Shown: one piece after another, positions 24,576-36,194 of the stretch
How positions within the stretch are numbered: position 1 is the stretch's first letter
Layout: every line of letters begins with the position of its first letter
Notes under the pieces: generated by a model
The model's input: the letters and a program-made list of their open reading frames with translations, nothing else
Databases searched by the model: none
What the model was told of the DNA's origin: nothing
Source of the DNA: Rotaria sp. Silwood1
Lineage: Eukaryota > Rotifera > Eurotatoria > Philodinida > Philodinidae
Direction of reading: 5' to 3'
Assembly (NCBI GenBank): GCA_905250075.1
Contig: CAJNOP010000343.1
Coordinates: 108,100-172,099 of the forward strand
Length of the DNA stretch: 64,000 nucleotides
Position numbers and translations under genes: made by a program

Positions 24576-25259
24576 TAAAAACAGGTTTAGTGCGAATCAA
24601 TCTATAATAGAAAAATAAATAGATTTATTTTATTCTATAATATCAGACTTACTCTTGATTTTGATGTTTGAATCAACCTACAATAGAAAAAAAATAATTT
24701 TATCTATAAAATCAAACTTACTAATGATCTTCTTGCCTTTGTCAATCTATAATATAAGATGAATCGAAATAACAAAATATAATATTTTTTAAAACATCAT
24801 ACTCACTGCTCACGCCGTTCAATCTACTTTATAGATTCTACCAAACACTAATCGAATCCTTTATCAGATTTCCCTGAAAACTGGCCTCTTAAGAATAAAT
24901 ACCTGCCAGATGCCTATTTTAGACGTTACTCACGCAATACTCGAAATATTCTGAATCATATCAAAAAGTTTGAGAAACCACCAAAAATTATCATATTCGA
25001 CAGTGCCCACAACGAAAACTATGATTAAATTAATTCATTAAATAGGTCAATTGTTATTAATTAAAGTTCTAACGCATTAAGGTATTTTGAACAGCGCAGA
25101 TAGTTGCCCAAAACAAAACAACAAATCTATTAAGACATTTATTCTTCAACTGCGTGTTAATGACGATGGTGCTTCGATTGAGTTAGTTGTATATATATAA
25201 ATGCAGCCGCAAAACAAAACGGCGATTGAATAATCAGCACAGGCTATCGATAATATTTT

Positions 25260-25990
25260 AAAGCTACCTCGGGATATTATATATAACTTTTAGACGCCTC
25301 TTATGAAATGCTCTGTATAACTTTTTGAAGGCTACCTCGGAGTGTTACCAATAGCTTTTCGTTGGTACATGGGGGTACCATCTGTAACTTTTTCACGCGT
25401 GTCTCGTGGTATAGATGAAACCGGCACCGGGTAACAGTCAGTCCAGTACCGGTCTGGATTTCGGATCGACTGGTGTTTGCCGGGCTGACCGGTATAAATT
25501 TTTCAGTCTCCTGCTCTATGACTGTACCCATAGGAAAAAAAGCAAGTGGAATCAAGGCTAATCCACTGCTCACACAAAAATTAGTTTAACAAAGAGTTTA
25601 TATCATGTTCTCAATGAAACTACTGTTGTCCATAGTGAAACATTATGCCAGTATTCGGCAACATACTAGGGTAACTCACAAAACGTTACTATGGAGCACA
25701 ATTTCATTTTAAGACTTGATCTGTTGCGTGTAGATCGGCATTTACTGATAGACTAATGTATCACAAATATCCTGTTTATTACCGGTATACCGGTGTATCG
25801 GTCCGGTCTGAAATTTTCAGACCAGTACAGGTACCAGTCTGAAAAAAACTAGACCGGTTCCATCTATGTCTCAGGGTACTATCTGTAGCCTTTGAGGGCT
25901 ACCTGAGGATATCATATGGGGGTACCCATCTCTAACTTTTGAGTGCTACCTCGAAGTATTGCTCTATACATATTTAAGGGCTATTTGAAT
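25260..25990. repeat. Composite island: GGCTACCTCGG units flanking an ACCGGT-word region
   Basis: The outer parts (25262-25400 and 25865-25985) carry irregular copies of GGCTACCTCGGAGTATT followed by CTCTATAACTTTT. The inner parts (25420-25500 and 25775-25865) are dense in ACCGGT, CCGGTCTG, CAGTCC and GTACCGG in both orientations. There is no gene; the ORF at 25301-25573 is a repeat artefact. Confidence 0.6.
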
Positions 25991-26599
25991 ATACTGCATG
26001 CTTTCCTTTTCTTTTGCTATTAGGCAATGTATTCACTTTACGCTCGATTAGGAATGTAGCGATACCATTATCTATAACACGAATATCAAATACAATTGGG
26101 AGTATTAGTATTAATTTTGGGTCCACACTGAGCCAGAATTAGGTGAGATCAGTTACCATTACTTTAGCGAGTAACAAGAAAAACTTGGAAATTGAATATT
26201 TTCATTAGAAGGACGCACTTTTTCTGAAATAGTGGTGTTCTATAAAGTTTAAATAAAGATTCTCGGTGCCAAATGATTCGTGTCTCTATAAGGTAGTTTG
26301 CTAAAAAATGTTAATTTACAAACTTCGAAAAACCAATCAGAGATTCGGATTCCTCAACCTCGAAGGTCTCGGATCAAATTTTATAGAAAATTCGTTATTT
26401 CCGAAAAACTTTCTCTCCTTAGTGAAGACGTAAAACTCAGAAGTTTTCCATGATACTGGGTAATGTAACGGTAACTGGTCGCATTTAATTTTGATCCAAT
26501 GTCGAATAAATATCAATAGTACCAATACCGTATTGACACTATTACATTTCTGCTCTCGATACTATCTATATATATAATGTTCAGTGTCTGTCCATGTGT

Positions 26600-26815
26600 T
26601 TCTCTGTGTCGAGGCAAAGATTGAACGTCGTAAGGCTATAATGGTATAAAGGGATAAGGCTAGAAGGTCACAAGGATATAAGGCTATAATGGTATAAGGC
26701 TAGAAGTCTATAAAAGGATTAGCCTACAAGGGTATAAGATTATATGAATGTAAGGCTAGAACGGTATTATGGTATGAGGCTACAAGGGAGTAAGGCTATA
26801 CGATCTATATATATA
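26600..26815. repeat. Tandem degenerate array, unit about AAGGCTATAATGGTAT
   Basis: Roughly a dozen irregular 10-16 base units of the type AAGGCTATAATGGTATAAGG or AAGGCTAGAAGG. TATATATATATAA stretches flank it on both sides (26566 and 26807). A diverged copy in the opposite orientation (CCCTTATATCTGTACTCC type) appears near 44480-44660. Confidence 0.65.
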
Positions 26816-27189
26816 TATAATGCGAAGCGCTTGATCGTCTCTTATTGAGTTAACGTTAAAGCACAGATGTGAAACTTTACAAGAAAAAAACAGCCTTGCA
26901 GTATGTACTGGTTCTCACTAGTATTAATTATTTTCTCAACATGCAAAGGAAACTTCGTCCTTTTCCTATCTTTATTCGGATTGCCTGACGTTTTAATTTT
27001 TTCACTTTGATTTGTTCCGGAGCAAGATGCATTTGCATTTGCATTTGAATTTGTTCCTGTTTCATTTCTCATTATTTTGATTTTTGGTAATAAGTCCTGA
27101 TGGTTTTACATTATACTACTGAAAATATAAGGATTTTCAAGTAAGTTAAACACCGGAGCTAGCGCTGGCCCATTCACGATTAGGAAAAA

Positions 27190-27560
27190 AATTAAAAGCT
27201 TAGAAGTGTACAGAACTATATATGGCTTCGTACGAAGTACACGAAATCCATTAGCACTTAATGAAACCATGCAAGGTTTTACAAGGTAACTGCGAAACCT
27301 TACAACAAACTACGAAACTATCGACCGTTCCCTATAAAATATACTAATCCTTTTGATGACTTACGAAACGATTGATAGTTTCGTATAAAATTTACGAAGC
27401 CTACATAGGGTTTCATTGAAGACTTGCGAAATCTGCGAAACTTAAAAAAGTTCTGAACGAAAATCTCGATACGATTTTCATTTCACCGAACCTAAAAACA
27501 TTCGGTATAAAAATGCGAAACTATTAAAGTTCAGTAATAAACCGGATTTTTTTAGAGTGT
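27190..27560. repeat. Second TACGAAACC-word island
   Basis: Repeated CTACGAAAC, TACGAAACC, GGTTTCATTG and TTCGTATAAA, the same word as the 23.2-24.4 kb island but about 3 kb away. Together they bracket the desert segment. No coding potential. Confidence 0.6.
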
Positions 27561-28014
27561 TTGTCAACCTTAATAAAATATCGTTATTTGCTCGAAAAAT
27601 CTTTTCTTCAACTAAAAAATTCAATTCAAAACTTTTAATATGTGACCTCAGATTCGGATTCTCCGACCCCGATTTATCTTTGGTAGAAATTCCTTAGTCA
27701 AATCTATATGCTAGAGAAACTATGTAAGATTGAAGGAAAGATTTGAATTCAGCCGAAACTTAGTGTCGATTGGATCCAGGGAATGACCGAACCTCAGGAA
27801 TCCCGGTCTGTTCCCGGGTTCGGTGCATGCCTATTTCTTAGTAGAAAAAACTTAAACGATGAACTTGTCAGTCTGAGTTAGATGAAGATCAAATGTCCTA
27901 CTCGCCTTATCGCGTCACTCTCCAGTACTATATCTCATAAAAAATAAAGTGTATCACACCGGAGAAAGCATCGAAGTGTGATAGTCATAGCAGTTGTCTG
28001 GTCCTTGCGCGCAA

Positions 28015-28143
28015 GTGGAAAATACCTTTGGCGAGCAAAAACTCCTTTCCCAAGTCACAGCAGCAGGCATTTTGCGGCTCTACACGCCCGAACACTTCTA
28101 CGTCTCGTCATTGAACGACCTGTTATTCATCATCGCACACTAA
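28015..28143 (+). other. Short GC-richer open stretch upstream of the isomerase
   Basis: Forty-two sense codons then a stop (VENTFGEQKLL...LYTPEHFYV...), with GC-rich codon choice like the isomerase gene downstream and unlike the surrounding AT-rich DNA. It could be the tail of a decayed transferred gene or a last exon. No ATG start and no family is recognised. Confidence 0.25.
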
Positions 28144-28473
28144 TGTGACGATTATTAGATAGAAGAAGGGTTAATGAAGATGGAATTACACTTTATTTCG
28201 CATTTTCATATCATAAATCGCACTTGCATACAAATGTTTCTACACTTTATATACGCAGGCATCGAAACTAAGCAAATATCACGATATAACGGTGTGAAAT
28301 ATAATACCAGAGGATAAGGACAAAACTTAGAGTGAGAGTAAAGTGCATCGTAAGGACAAAGCACATGATAAGGACAAAATATTAGGCAAGGCTAACCTTC
28401 ATCGTTACAACTAGCTCTCAGTGACGCGCTGCACACGCTACTTACCGATCCCTATTATACACTGCTATTATAG

Positions 28474-29304
28474 ATGTCGAATCCGCACAAATTCAAACAA
28501 TCCATTGCTTACTGGTGCCTCGCTAACACCGAATGGGAATGGAGTATAGAACAAATCTGCCAACTCGCCCTTAATCTTGGTATTGAAGGCATCGATCTCG
28601 CGCCACCAGAAACTTATCCCACTCTAAAGAAACACAATCTGAAATGTGCGCTTTGCTGGAACGGAATGCCCGGAGCGCCCTTTATGAAAGGCCTCAACAA
28701 TCTGAAGAATCACGAAGAAGTCATTGCCCGTACCAAACAATCCATCGACCTTGCCGCCGAGTACGGTTTTCCGAACGTGATCGCCTTCACTGGATACAAG
28801 TGGCTCAATCCTGAAGATCCTTCCAGCGGCGAAGTGCCGATTGACGAATGCTTTGACAATTGCGTGAAAGGTCTTCTCGACCTGTCTACCTATGCCGCTG
28901 AGAAAGGTGTTATCGTTTGCCTGGAGCATCTCAACACGCGCGATGAATCGCATCCGATGAAAGGTCATCCCGGTTACCAGGGCGACAACATCGATTTCTG
29001 CGCTGACATTGTTCGCAAAGTAAATTCGCCAAACGTTCGTCTTCTATTCGACGTCTATCATGTGCATATCATGCATGGCGACGTCATCAAATACTTGCGA
29101 GCTCATCGTGACGTCATCGGTCACATTCACACCGCAGGCTATCCGGGCAGAAATGAATTAGACGACAAACAGGAAATTCATTATCCAGACATTGTGGCCG
29201 CTATTCGAGAAATCGGCTACACCGGCTACATTGGCCACGAATTTATTCCGACTCGTGAGCCCGTGAACGGCTTGTCTGCGGCGGTGAACATGTTCAATGC
29301 TTAA
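28474..29304 (+). CDS. hyi: Hydroxypyruvate isomerase, bacterial type (276 aa)
   Basis: An xylose-isomerase-like TIM barrel that interconverts hydroxypyruvate and tartronate semialdehyde in glyoxylate/glycerate metabolism. Diagnostic pieces: the N-terminal QSIAYWCLANT strand; GIEGIDLAPPE; LEHLNTRD, whose Glu is a catalytic/metal-binding position in the family; LLFDVYHVHIMHGD (metal-binding Asp/His); IGHIHTAGYPGR; and GYTGYIGHEFIP, with the second catalytic Glu near the C-terminus. Length and motif order are those of complete enzymes. The gene has no intron and is clearly GC-richer than its surroundings, suggesting a bacterial origin. A eukaryotic polyadenylation signal AATAAA at 29394-29399, 90 bases after the stop, suggests the copy is integrated and possibly expressed. 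Cytosolic location is inferred from the lack of a targeting signal. Confidence 0.93.
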   Translation: MSNPHKFKQSIAYWCLANTEWEWSIEQICQLALNLGIEGIDLAPPETYPTLKKHNLKCALCWNGMPGAPFMKGLNNLKNHEEVIARTKQSIDLAAEYGFPNVIAFTGYKWLNPEDPSSGEVPIDECFDNCVKGLLDLSTYAAEKGVIVCLEHLNTRDESHPMKGHPGYQGDNIDFCADIVRKVNSPNVRLLFDVYHVHIMHGDVIKYLRAHRDVIGHIHTAGYPGRNELDDKQEIHYPDIVAAIREIGYTGYIGHEFIPTREPVNGLSAAVNMFNA

Positions 29305-29929
29305 TCAGTTGCACCACATATCCGAATTATCTCGGCTCCTACCCATTTTCACATTTAACATTCAAGTATAATATTGATGACACTTTCAAGGCCAATAAAT
29401 ACACCAATACTATCTTTGCAGACAATGCCCGTAGCGAGATCATACCAAATCCCGCTACTTTTGCTCTGCGAGTGAAATCAAAAACAGCTTAGCAATACAA
29501 TCGTGAGCGTTTCCTCAGGCTTAGCACATAAGAAGAATTTCACGATTTTAACCTAAAACGTCAAATATTTTACACTTCGCTTCCACACTCGTTTGAACCA
29601 CTGATACTCCTCTAAGTATTCTGATTTTATTTAGGATTCGCCTAAAATTTCTTTGGCGATTTGGTTCTCTTGATAAAGATAGTTTTGAGACGATGATTCT
29701 CGATAGTCAGAAAGCAGCTCATACATTGTCAATTCTCTGAAGCCGAAGAGAAAGGGAATGAACTGAAATCCATATCAGGATGTATGAATTAAAGTTCATG
29801 AGCCAGTGGCGATGGTCAAGTCTTCATTTCTGCTCTATGCAATGCTCGTTATATTAAAAGGTTCGTGAAGAACTTTTCACTAAACGAGTTTTCTGAGAAA
29901 CAAGTTTTCATCTCGGTAGTATCCAATTC

Positions 29930-30090
29930 TGCAACGAAAACAGTTAACAACTTTTTTTACGACCGCAACCGACTTGTGGGACCAAGACCGAAAACTTTTT
30001 ACGAGACATGGACCCGAAAGTTTTTACGGCTGGGACAAAGGTCGAATTTTAAAAATTTATCGGGACCGAAACCAGGACTAAAATTCTGAC
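29930..30090. repeat. Degenerate short-word island, word GACCGAAA with TTTTTACG
   Basis: ACGACCGCAACCG, GGACCAAGACCGAAAAC, GGACCCGAAAG, GGTCGAATTTT and GGGACCGAAACC alternate with TTTTTTACGA-type blocks. The open frame at 29865-30089 follows the repeat. Confidence 0.45.
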
Positions 30091-30154
30091 CTTTTTCTCA
30101 TCCTTATTCGTTCTATTTTTAAGATATTTGATGCAACAGAAGTGTCTAGAACTT

Positions 30155-30235
30155 GAGAGTGGGTGTGGGTAAAGAAACGAATTATATCGATACACACCAC
30201 ACATACATTCATATCCGCACCCACACCTATACATC
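30155..30235. repeat. Telomere-like foldback
   Basis: GAGAGTGGGTGTGGGTA (30155-30171), a spacer of about 20 bases, then TACACACCACACATAC and CCGCACCCACACCTATAC (30190-30233). G-strand first, C-strand second. Confidence 0.7.
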
Positions 30236-30467
30236 CTATTTTAACGCGTTATGCATACATTAAACTATCTGACATCGTAAAAGCTCGTTTCAAAATGTTA
30301 ACAGATACATAATGCGCAAAAATGTACAGTTTTTAGGATTTGGAGCACATTTATTGTTGAACCATTTTTACGATTTTTATTGATTTTGTCTACTTGGGAT
30401 GTTAAGTTCACAGCGAATTTTATTATTATAAGTTTTCGTAATTCGAAATTCTAGAAAAAAGTATTAA

Positions 30468-30527
30468 GTGAGTGTGAGGTTGGCTGTGATGCAAGAGACT
30501 AATTTCCACACGCACACACCCACATTC
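30468..30527. repeat. Telomere-like foldback
   Basis: GTGAGTGTGAGGTTGGCTGTG followed after about 20 bases by CCACACGCACACACCCACA. Same order as the previous copy, 230 bases away. Confidence 0.6.
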
Positions 30528-31107
30528 TTCATGATTTTGTTGGTTAATATGATCTGACATTTGAATATCACAATCTGTTGCTCTAAATCTTGACAAAATG
30601 CTTTCCTTCGCAAATTCTTCAACTGTATCAATGCTCAAAAATAAGGGTCGCATTTATGGTCAAGAAAGGCAACTTTCAATCAGCACTAAAATATCACGAA
30701 AAAGTAGCCATTGTCTGTCGCTATGTATAGTTATACATGATTCCAATTGTTGACCTAAGCAATCGGCATATTCTATGTTTTTCAAAAGACAGATATAGTA
30801 TTCAACGTTGATAAAGAAAAATTCATAAAAAGATGGTCTTACGCATATTTCTCTTATCGAAGTCTTTATTCAACAACAATTGTTTTCAAGTTCAATAGTT
30901 CAGATTTTATTTATTGTTGTAGAAATAAAAAATAAAGCTTAGGCATTTTTCTATTTATGATTTGATAACTTCATAATCAATAAACACACCATAGTAGGTT
31001 AATAGACCTAGGACAGTTCCATATCAGTTCCGATCTGGGGAACTGTTCCAACAGTTCTTTGATAGAAACTGATCTGTCCCAACCAGTTCTTTTCATAACA
31101 GCTATCG

Positions 31108-31252
31108 TAGAGGGATTCATAAGTCCTCAAGGCTTATCCTATGGGGGTACCCTTAGGTCCTCAAGTGCTATACTATAGGGGACCTTTAGGTCCTCAAGGG
31201 CGATCCTATGGGGTACCCTTAGGTCCTCAAGAGCTATGTCGGGGGTATCCTT
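31108..31252 (+). repeat. Tandem repeat, about 47 bp unit, three to four copies
   Basis: The unit TAGGTCCTCAAGNGCTATCC followed by TATGGGGGTACCCT recurs near 31120, 31160, 31200 and 31230 with small indels. It lies between a CAGTTC-word island (31010-31110) and the MITE cluster. Confidence 0.75.
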
Positions 31253-31278
31253 AGTTTTTGGAGAGCTTTTTCTATCGA

Positions 31279-31733
31279 CCAATCAGATAAAAGGGAGGTG
31301 TTTCTCCGTTATTCTAAGGACGAAGCATACTGCTATTCGGGTCATAAGAAAGAGGACCACGGATAACTCCTGATCGGCCCGAATAGCTCTATGTTTTGTC
31401 CTTACAATAGATGGAAAAGCCCCGCTGAAATCTGATTGGTCCTTGATCAACCAATCAGATTCAAGGGCGCTGTTTCTCCGCTACTGTGAGGACAAAGCAT
31501 ACGAGTATTCGAGTCATAAGAAGGAAGGTCACGGATAACCTCCTGATCGGCCCGAACAACACGGTGTTTTTTCCTTGTAATAGAAAAAAAACTAGCTGAA
31601 GGGTGATGAGGACATAGGATACTCTTGTTCGGGCGGATCAGTGGATTATCCGTGGTCCTCTTTCTTATGATCCGAATAACAGTATGCTTTGTCTTTACAA
31701 TAGCGGAGAAACAACTTCCTTGAATCTGATTGG
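31279..31733. mobile_element. Cluster of three CCAATCAGAT-ended MITEs
   Basis: Copy 1 (31279-31439) starts CCAATCAGAT and ends ATCTGATTGG. Inside, AAGGACGAAGCATACTGCTATTCGGG pairs with CCCGAATAG..TTTGTCCTT around a stem-loop. Copy 2 begins at 31451 in the same orientation and loses its right end near 31590. Copy 3 (about 31600-31733) is inverted and ends ATCTGATTGG. No coding capacity. The three copies are similar enough to be recent local duplications or nested insertions. The ORF at 31646-31876 lies within them and is not a gene. Confidence 0.8.
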
Positions 31734-32283
31734 TCGATAAAAAAAGCTGTCGACCAATTAAGAGTACTCCTATAGGTAGCCCTTGATAAAGTTCTGAGCA
31801 GTTCCAGCTTACAGGAACTCTTCGCCAACTGTTTGATGCGGCTGTCGCGAGCCGTGGAGCTGGAGCTGCTACACACCTAATACTAAGTGATCTCTCTCAA
31901 CAATTTTTTGATAGGCACTGATCTATATAGCAGTTATTTTTGAATGAGTTGATGCTATCAAACATCTTATTTCAGCCCTCTCATCAGATTTGTAATTGAT
32001 CCATTCTGAGCCATACTTGTCAACTGCATAAATATGCTGGAATGAAGCTAAAGGAAACTTAATGCTATAATGCAAGTGTCTGATTCTCAAAAGACAAACT
32101 AGTCCCTATGGTGAGTTCTAAAAATAGACTTGTTCCAAGACACAGTTCCCAAAAAAGAATTGGTCACTTTACCCAGTTCTTGGAAAATATACAGTTCATA
32201 GAACTGGGATCTGTTGTAGGCCTATAGGTTAATGTGGATGGACCTTGAAACTTGAGTATGACCTGATAGTTTGAATCCGAGTA

Positions 32284-32689
32284 TTAAATGAGCTGATTTT
32301 CCGTCGTTGTCACGTCGATTACTTTTCCATCAATTAGTCTATAAATATGTGAAATGGCACCTCTCATACACTGAGCATCAAGACGAATCATATATTTCTG
32401 TTGTTTTTCTGTGAATGGTGTTTCGATAATCATCGTTAAATTGGTGACAGGATACGACCAGAAGAAATCGATCGAAGTACATGTTTTTTGAAATATTAGC
32501 ATGGGCCAAATTAAGCGTCGACGTTTTGCAATCACGTCTAGTGCTGATTGTACCTGAGCACGGATCATAGGACCAAAGTTGGCCTTCACACGAATCATGA
32601 ATCCCATTGCCTATAACAGACATATCTAGAACTATTGGTTTCATTATCACAGTCACTATCAGAATGAAGAACAAGAGAATGGATTCCAT
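32284..32689 (-). CDS. Possible small secreted protein (two exons, 119 aa)
   Basis: The ATG at 32689 starts a hydrophobic signal-like stretch (MESILLFFILI). A 46-base intron (32656-32611, GTGACT...TTATAG) joins exon 1 (32689-32657) to exon 2 (32610-32284) in phase 0, giving an open product of 119 residues. The mature part is basic at the start (IRVKANFG) and contains WSYPVTNLTMIIETPFTE. No domain is recognised. The donor is non-consensus at +3/+4 and the unspliced frame is also open for 103 codons, so the model is tentative. It is isolated in a gene-poor stretch. Confidence 0.4.
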
Positions 32690-32699
32690 GGTGTACCAA

Positions 32700-34700
32700 T
32701 CAAAGACAAAAAGATCTCGAACTATTTATATATGAGTCAATATCCATGCACAAGCAAGAGAATGACAATACAAAAAAAAAGAGAACAGGTGCTAGGAATT
32801 TTATGTGCACAAACTAGAGTGGCCAAATCACAAAAACTAATCGATTATTTGTTCTCTCATCATTAGCATCATTCAAAAATCAATGTTGACTTGAACATTT
32901 CTTTTTTGTACAGAATTCTGATTATTCTCTAAAAGTAAATCTACATACCCACACCCAACCTGAAGAATTATTCTCAATTAATGAATATTCTCATTTCGTC
33001 AAACATATCTGTACTAATGGACATTTCGACGATGTGGAATAGTTTCTTTGCAACTGGAATAAACGTCTACCCTGTCTTAACAAGTTTTATGTTCAATACA
33101 AACATTGAATAAGTATCATCAAGAATTTAACAAGAAATATAACGCGCGTCACTTGTGCATACTTAAAACATATTAATTTTGGCCATAATCTTGAAATAGC
33201 ACGTTTGAAAGACGTTGATCTCTATTTTCCAACGTATTTTTATGAAAAGATTGAATGCATATTATCCTATTCACATTGACTCTAAGATAAATCACTCGAA
33301 TTTGCTAAGTCGTTTGATGTTTTGTATTTATTTTCTTATTCAATACTCTTTTAACGATGATAATAATATGTGCCAGAGATGATATTGGTTCATGTTTTAT
33401 ACGAATCGATGTTAGTGAAAAAGGCTCAAAAAGTTATCACACTTTGGTAGAGACATTAACCTTAAATTGCTTCGATGAAGGTTTTTTCTATAGATGAATG
33501 ACATCTTTGATGCATCGAATCGGAGCTGTTTTATGTACTTTGCTTCAGAAGTTTAACAAAGTAATTGTAGATTCTAACTTTAGGATGTGGAATATGGTTG
33601 CCAGTATACGTGTGGATTATCTCTTCACTCACACTGACACCCTAGTAGATAAAACTTTAAAAAAATAAAGGTTCAGTATATACAGAATCTCTCTATTTTT
33701 TACAATACAAGTTAATATGATATAGATTAAGACTACTCAGCCAGTAACATCGGTCGAAAACACAGCCGCCAGGTTTTTCCAAGAAGGCAAACTGCTCACT
33801 AATTTGGATGACAATTCTTTTCATTCCAGTCCTCATATATGTATGTTTTTCTAAACGATGTGCCTCGAAATTCTCTACTTAATGGCACGCTTGACTTGAT
33901 CCGATTGTATCCAAAAAAGATCAACATTTTCGAAAATAACGTTGTCTAAATCTTTTAAAATATATTGATATATGGTCTATCTAAAGAGCTATTCTTGAAA
34001 TACAATTCCTATCCATATGATATACTAGTTTATCATAAGATTTAAACCTTGTATAGCATAGACATGCATATTAAATTTGAAGCAAATTAATTTCAATTGA
34101 TAAGGAAACAAATAATCTGAAAAGTTCACAATGTGCCATAGGAAAATACGGATCATTCTTCAGTCGATGCAATCGCATTTTTCAAAAAATAAAAATACTC
34201 ACCTAGATCAAGTTAAGCATGGCATCTACTAGGGAACCTCGTGGCACATTTATTGCATGAATATTCAGATCGAAGGGTAGAAAATGAAGAGTTTTCAGTC
34301 AATATACTGAAAGTTTCACTTTTTTTGAAATACTAAACCATTCGTTTCATCAGGCTACTAATAATGAACACAGGTCTTTTAGATGCTTTAAGCAATCATA
34401 ACCCATCGATATTTATCTCGAGGATTTCAAAAATGCCTACTAGCTTATCATAACATATAAATAGACAAATAGATTGCTGTCCAAAAGATTACCTGTATTG
34501 CTTCCGCTGCCACTATTTCCCGTACATGTACCCGCTTTATTGAAGAATATACTAAAAAAAACGAGAATCGACGAGTGCCGAGCAAATCAGGTTTATATTG
34601 CTTTTCGCAAAAATATCTTGTTTATTATCTAAAAGAAGAAAAATCAAATGAAGATAAATACTCTAATAGCAAGTAAGAAATTGCATGTGAACAATATGGA
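32700..34700. other. Gene-poor region
   Basis: AT-rich with scattered telomere-like fragments (CTACATACCCACACCCAACC near 32941; GTGTGGATTATCTC...CACTCACACTGACACCC near 33610-33644). Two short - strand open stretches near 33740-33830 and 34500-34550 look coding-like but have no start, splice support or family. Confidence 0.35.
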
Positions 34701-34727
34701 AGACTAAAAGATAACGAGCCCTGTAAA

Positions 34728-35634
34728 AAAAGTAGGTTCAGAATCGATTAACATGTTGTATTTTTTTTCTTGCACATCAACGAAATCGAAAACTAGGAGT
34801 GAAGAGAAATAGGCAGAGATCAAAAAGTTTTTATACTATTGTTTGTTCCATGCATTATCGATGAGTAAACGTTGCAATGAAATGCTTCCGATAAGACAAT
34901 TAAGAATGACGTCAATGAACGTGTTGCGTGATAATAATAAATCAATCTCGACCGATCATGACCAAAGTTAGTTTTCTCCCACTGCGGATGCAGCTGTCAT
35001 CGATGTGTAATGATCACCATGGGAAAAATCTCATGTAAGAACAAGCAAAAAACAAGGTGAAGAAAGATGAATTACGCATACAGTAAGACTGGGTATAGAG
35101 GAGCCGTCTTCCTGCCACTAGTAATGATATTAAGTGAATTTTTCTGATCTGCTTGTTTTTCTATTGAACCACTAAGTTATTGAAAACGATAAGCGATACA
35201 GCATATGAACATCTGGAATAGACAAATACACTTGATATCGTTACTTTTGACAGAGAGTTCTTTTATATTGGGTCTAAATCTACGCACGACTCATCTCTTC
35301 ACCTTGTTTTTTGCTTGTTCTTACATGAGATATTTCCCATGATGATCATTACACACCGATGACAACTGCATGAGTAGTGGGAGAAAACTAATTTTGGCTA
35401 TGATCGGGCGAGATTAATTTATTGTTATCACGCAACGCATTCATTTACGTCACTCTTAATTATCTTATGGAAAGCATTTTCTTTCAAACTTTACTAATCG
35501 ATAATAAGTACAGCAAACAATATAACAAAAATTACTGATCTCTGCCTGTTTAGTTATCTTCACTTCTAGTTTTCGATTTCGTTGATATACAAAAGAATGC
35601 AACACGTTGATCGATTCTGAACTTGCTTTTTTCT
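34728..35634. mobile_element. Large foldback element, arms about 340 bp
   Basis: The left arm (about 34728-35080) and right arm (about 35290-35634) are inverted copies. Landmarks are AGTTCAGAATCGAT against ATCGATTCTGAACT, CAACGAAATCGAAAACTAG against CTAGTTTTCGATTTCGTTG, TAGTTTTCTCCCACT against AGTGGGAGAAAACTA, and AAGAACAAGCAAAAAACAAGG against its complement. The unique centre of about 200 bases has no long ORF. It is probably a non-autonomous DNA element. Arm divergence of several percent indicates age. Confidence 0.85.
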
Positions 35635-35734
35635 CAGGAGCTTCTGACCTTTTCAGTGTTTCTATTGTTCACATTTTCATTGATCGTTATAGTTTGCAAC
35701 TTATTCTATGTAAGTCGCTCTTGTGGAATTATTG

Positions 35735-36061
35735 TCAATGTAAGTTTTTACTAGCTATTACAATGTTTATCTTCGTTGGTTTTTTATTATTATCGATAAT
35801 AAAGAAGTGATATAGGACAAGATCTATCATCCCAACTATCTGCATATTATTCTCTTCCAAATATTCTTGTCTTGTCCATCTGATTGACTCTTTATCTATC
35901 GATAGAAATGGATGTCGATTGATATATTGAAAAACAAGGTCATTATTTTTTTTTGTGCTGATTCTTATGTTTTTGTTGTATGGATGCGAATGTAGACATG
36001 AAATAAGAAACAACTGCAATTTCATGATCAATAAATTTACTTGATCATCCAGCAAGTACAA
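35735..36061 (-). CDS. Unrecognised ORF (108 aa)
   Basis: An open frame with coding-like codon use in its middle (FLSIDKESIRWTRQEYLEENN). There is no domain, signal or intron evidence. It lies just outside the duplicated segment at 36.2-37.4 kb and could be chance. Confidence 0.2.
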   Translation of the reverse strand: MYLLDDQVNLLIMKLQLFLISCLHSHPYNKNIRISTKKNNDLVFQYINRHPFLSIDKESIRWTRQEYLEENNMQIVGMIDLVLYHFFIIDNNKKPTKINIVIASKNLH

Positions 36062-36194
36062 TAATTCATATGAACAAGGACTAAAGTGTTTCTCTGCTAA
36101 ATATGATAAAAGAGCTTATTACCAATATAAATTTGTTAAAAATTCGAATCGGCTCAATGAATGGCATATCATTGAAAACAACAGGTCTTATTTC

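Larger units (their letters stand above)
31010..32215. repeat. CAGTTC/GAACTG-word islands flanking the MITE cluster
   Basis: Dense, degenerate CAGTTC, AGTTCC, GAACTGTTCC and TTCTTGG copies occur at 31010-31110, 31785-31930 and 32095-32215, in both orientations. The MITE cluster and the 47 bp tandem repeat sit between them, as if inserted into one original island. Confidence 0.55.

Noticed and set aside
31646-31876. Ser-rich 76 aa - strand ORF
   Set aside because: It lies across an inverted MITE copy and adjoining CAGTTC repeats.
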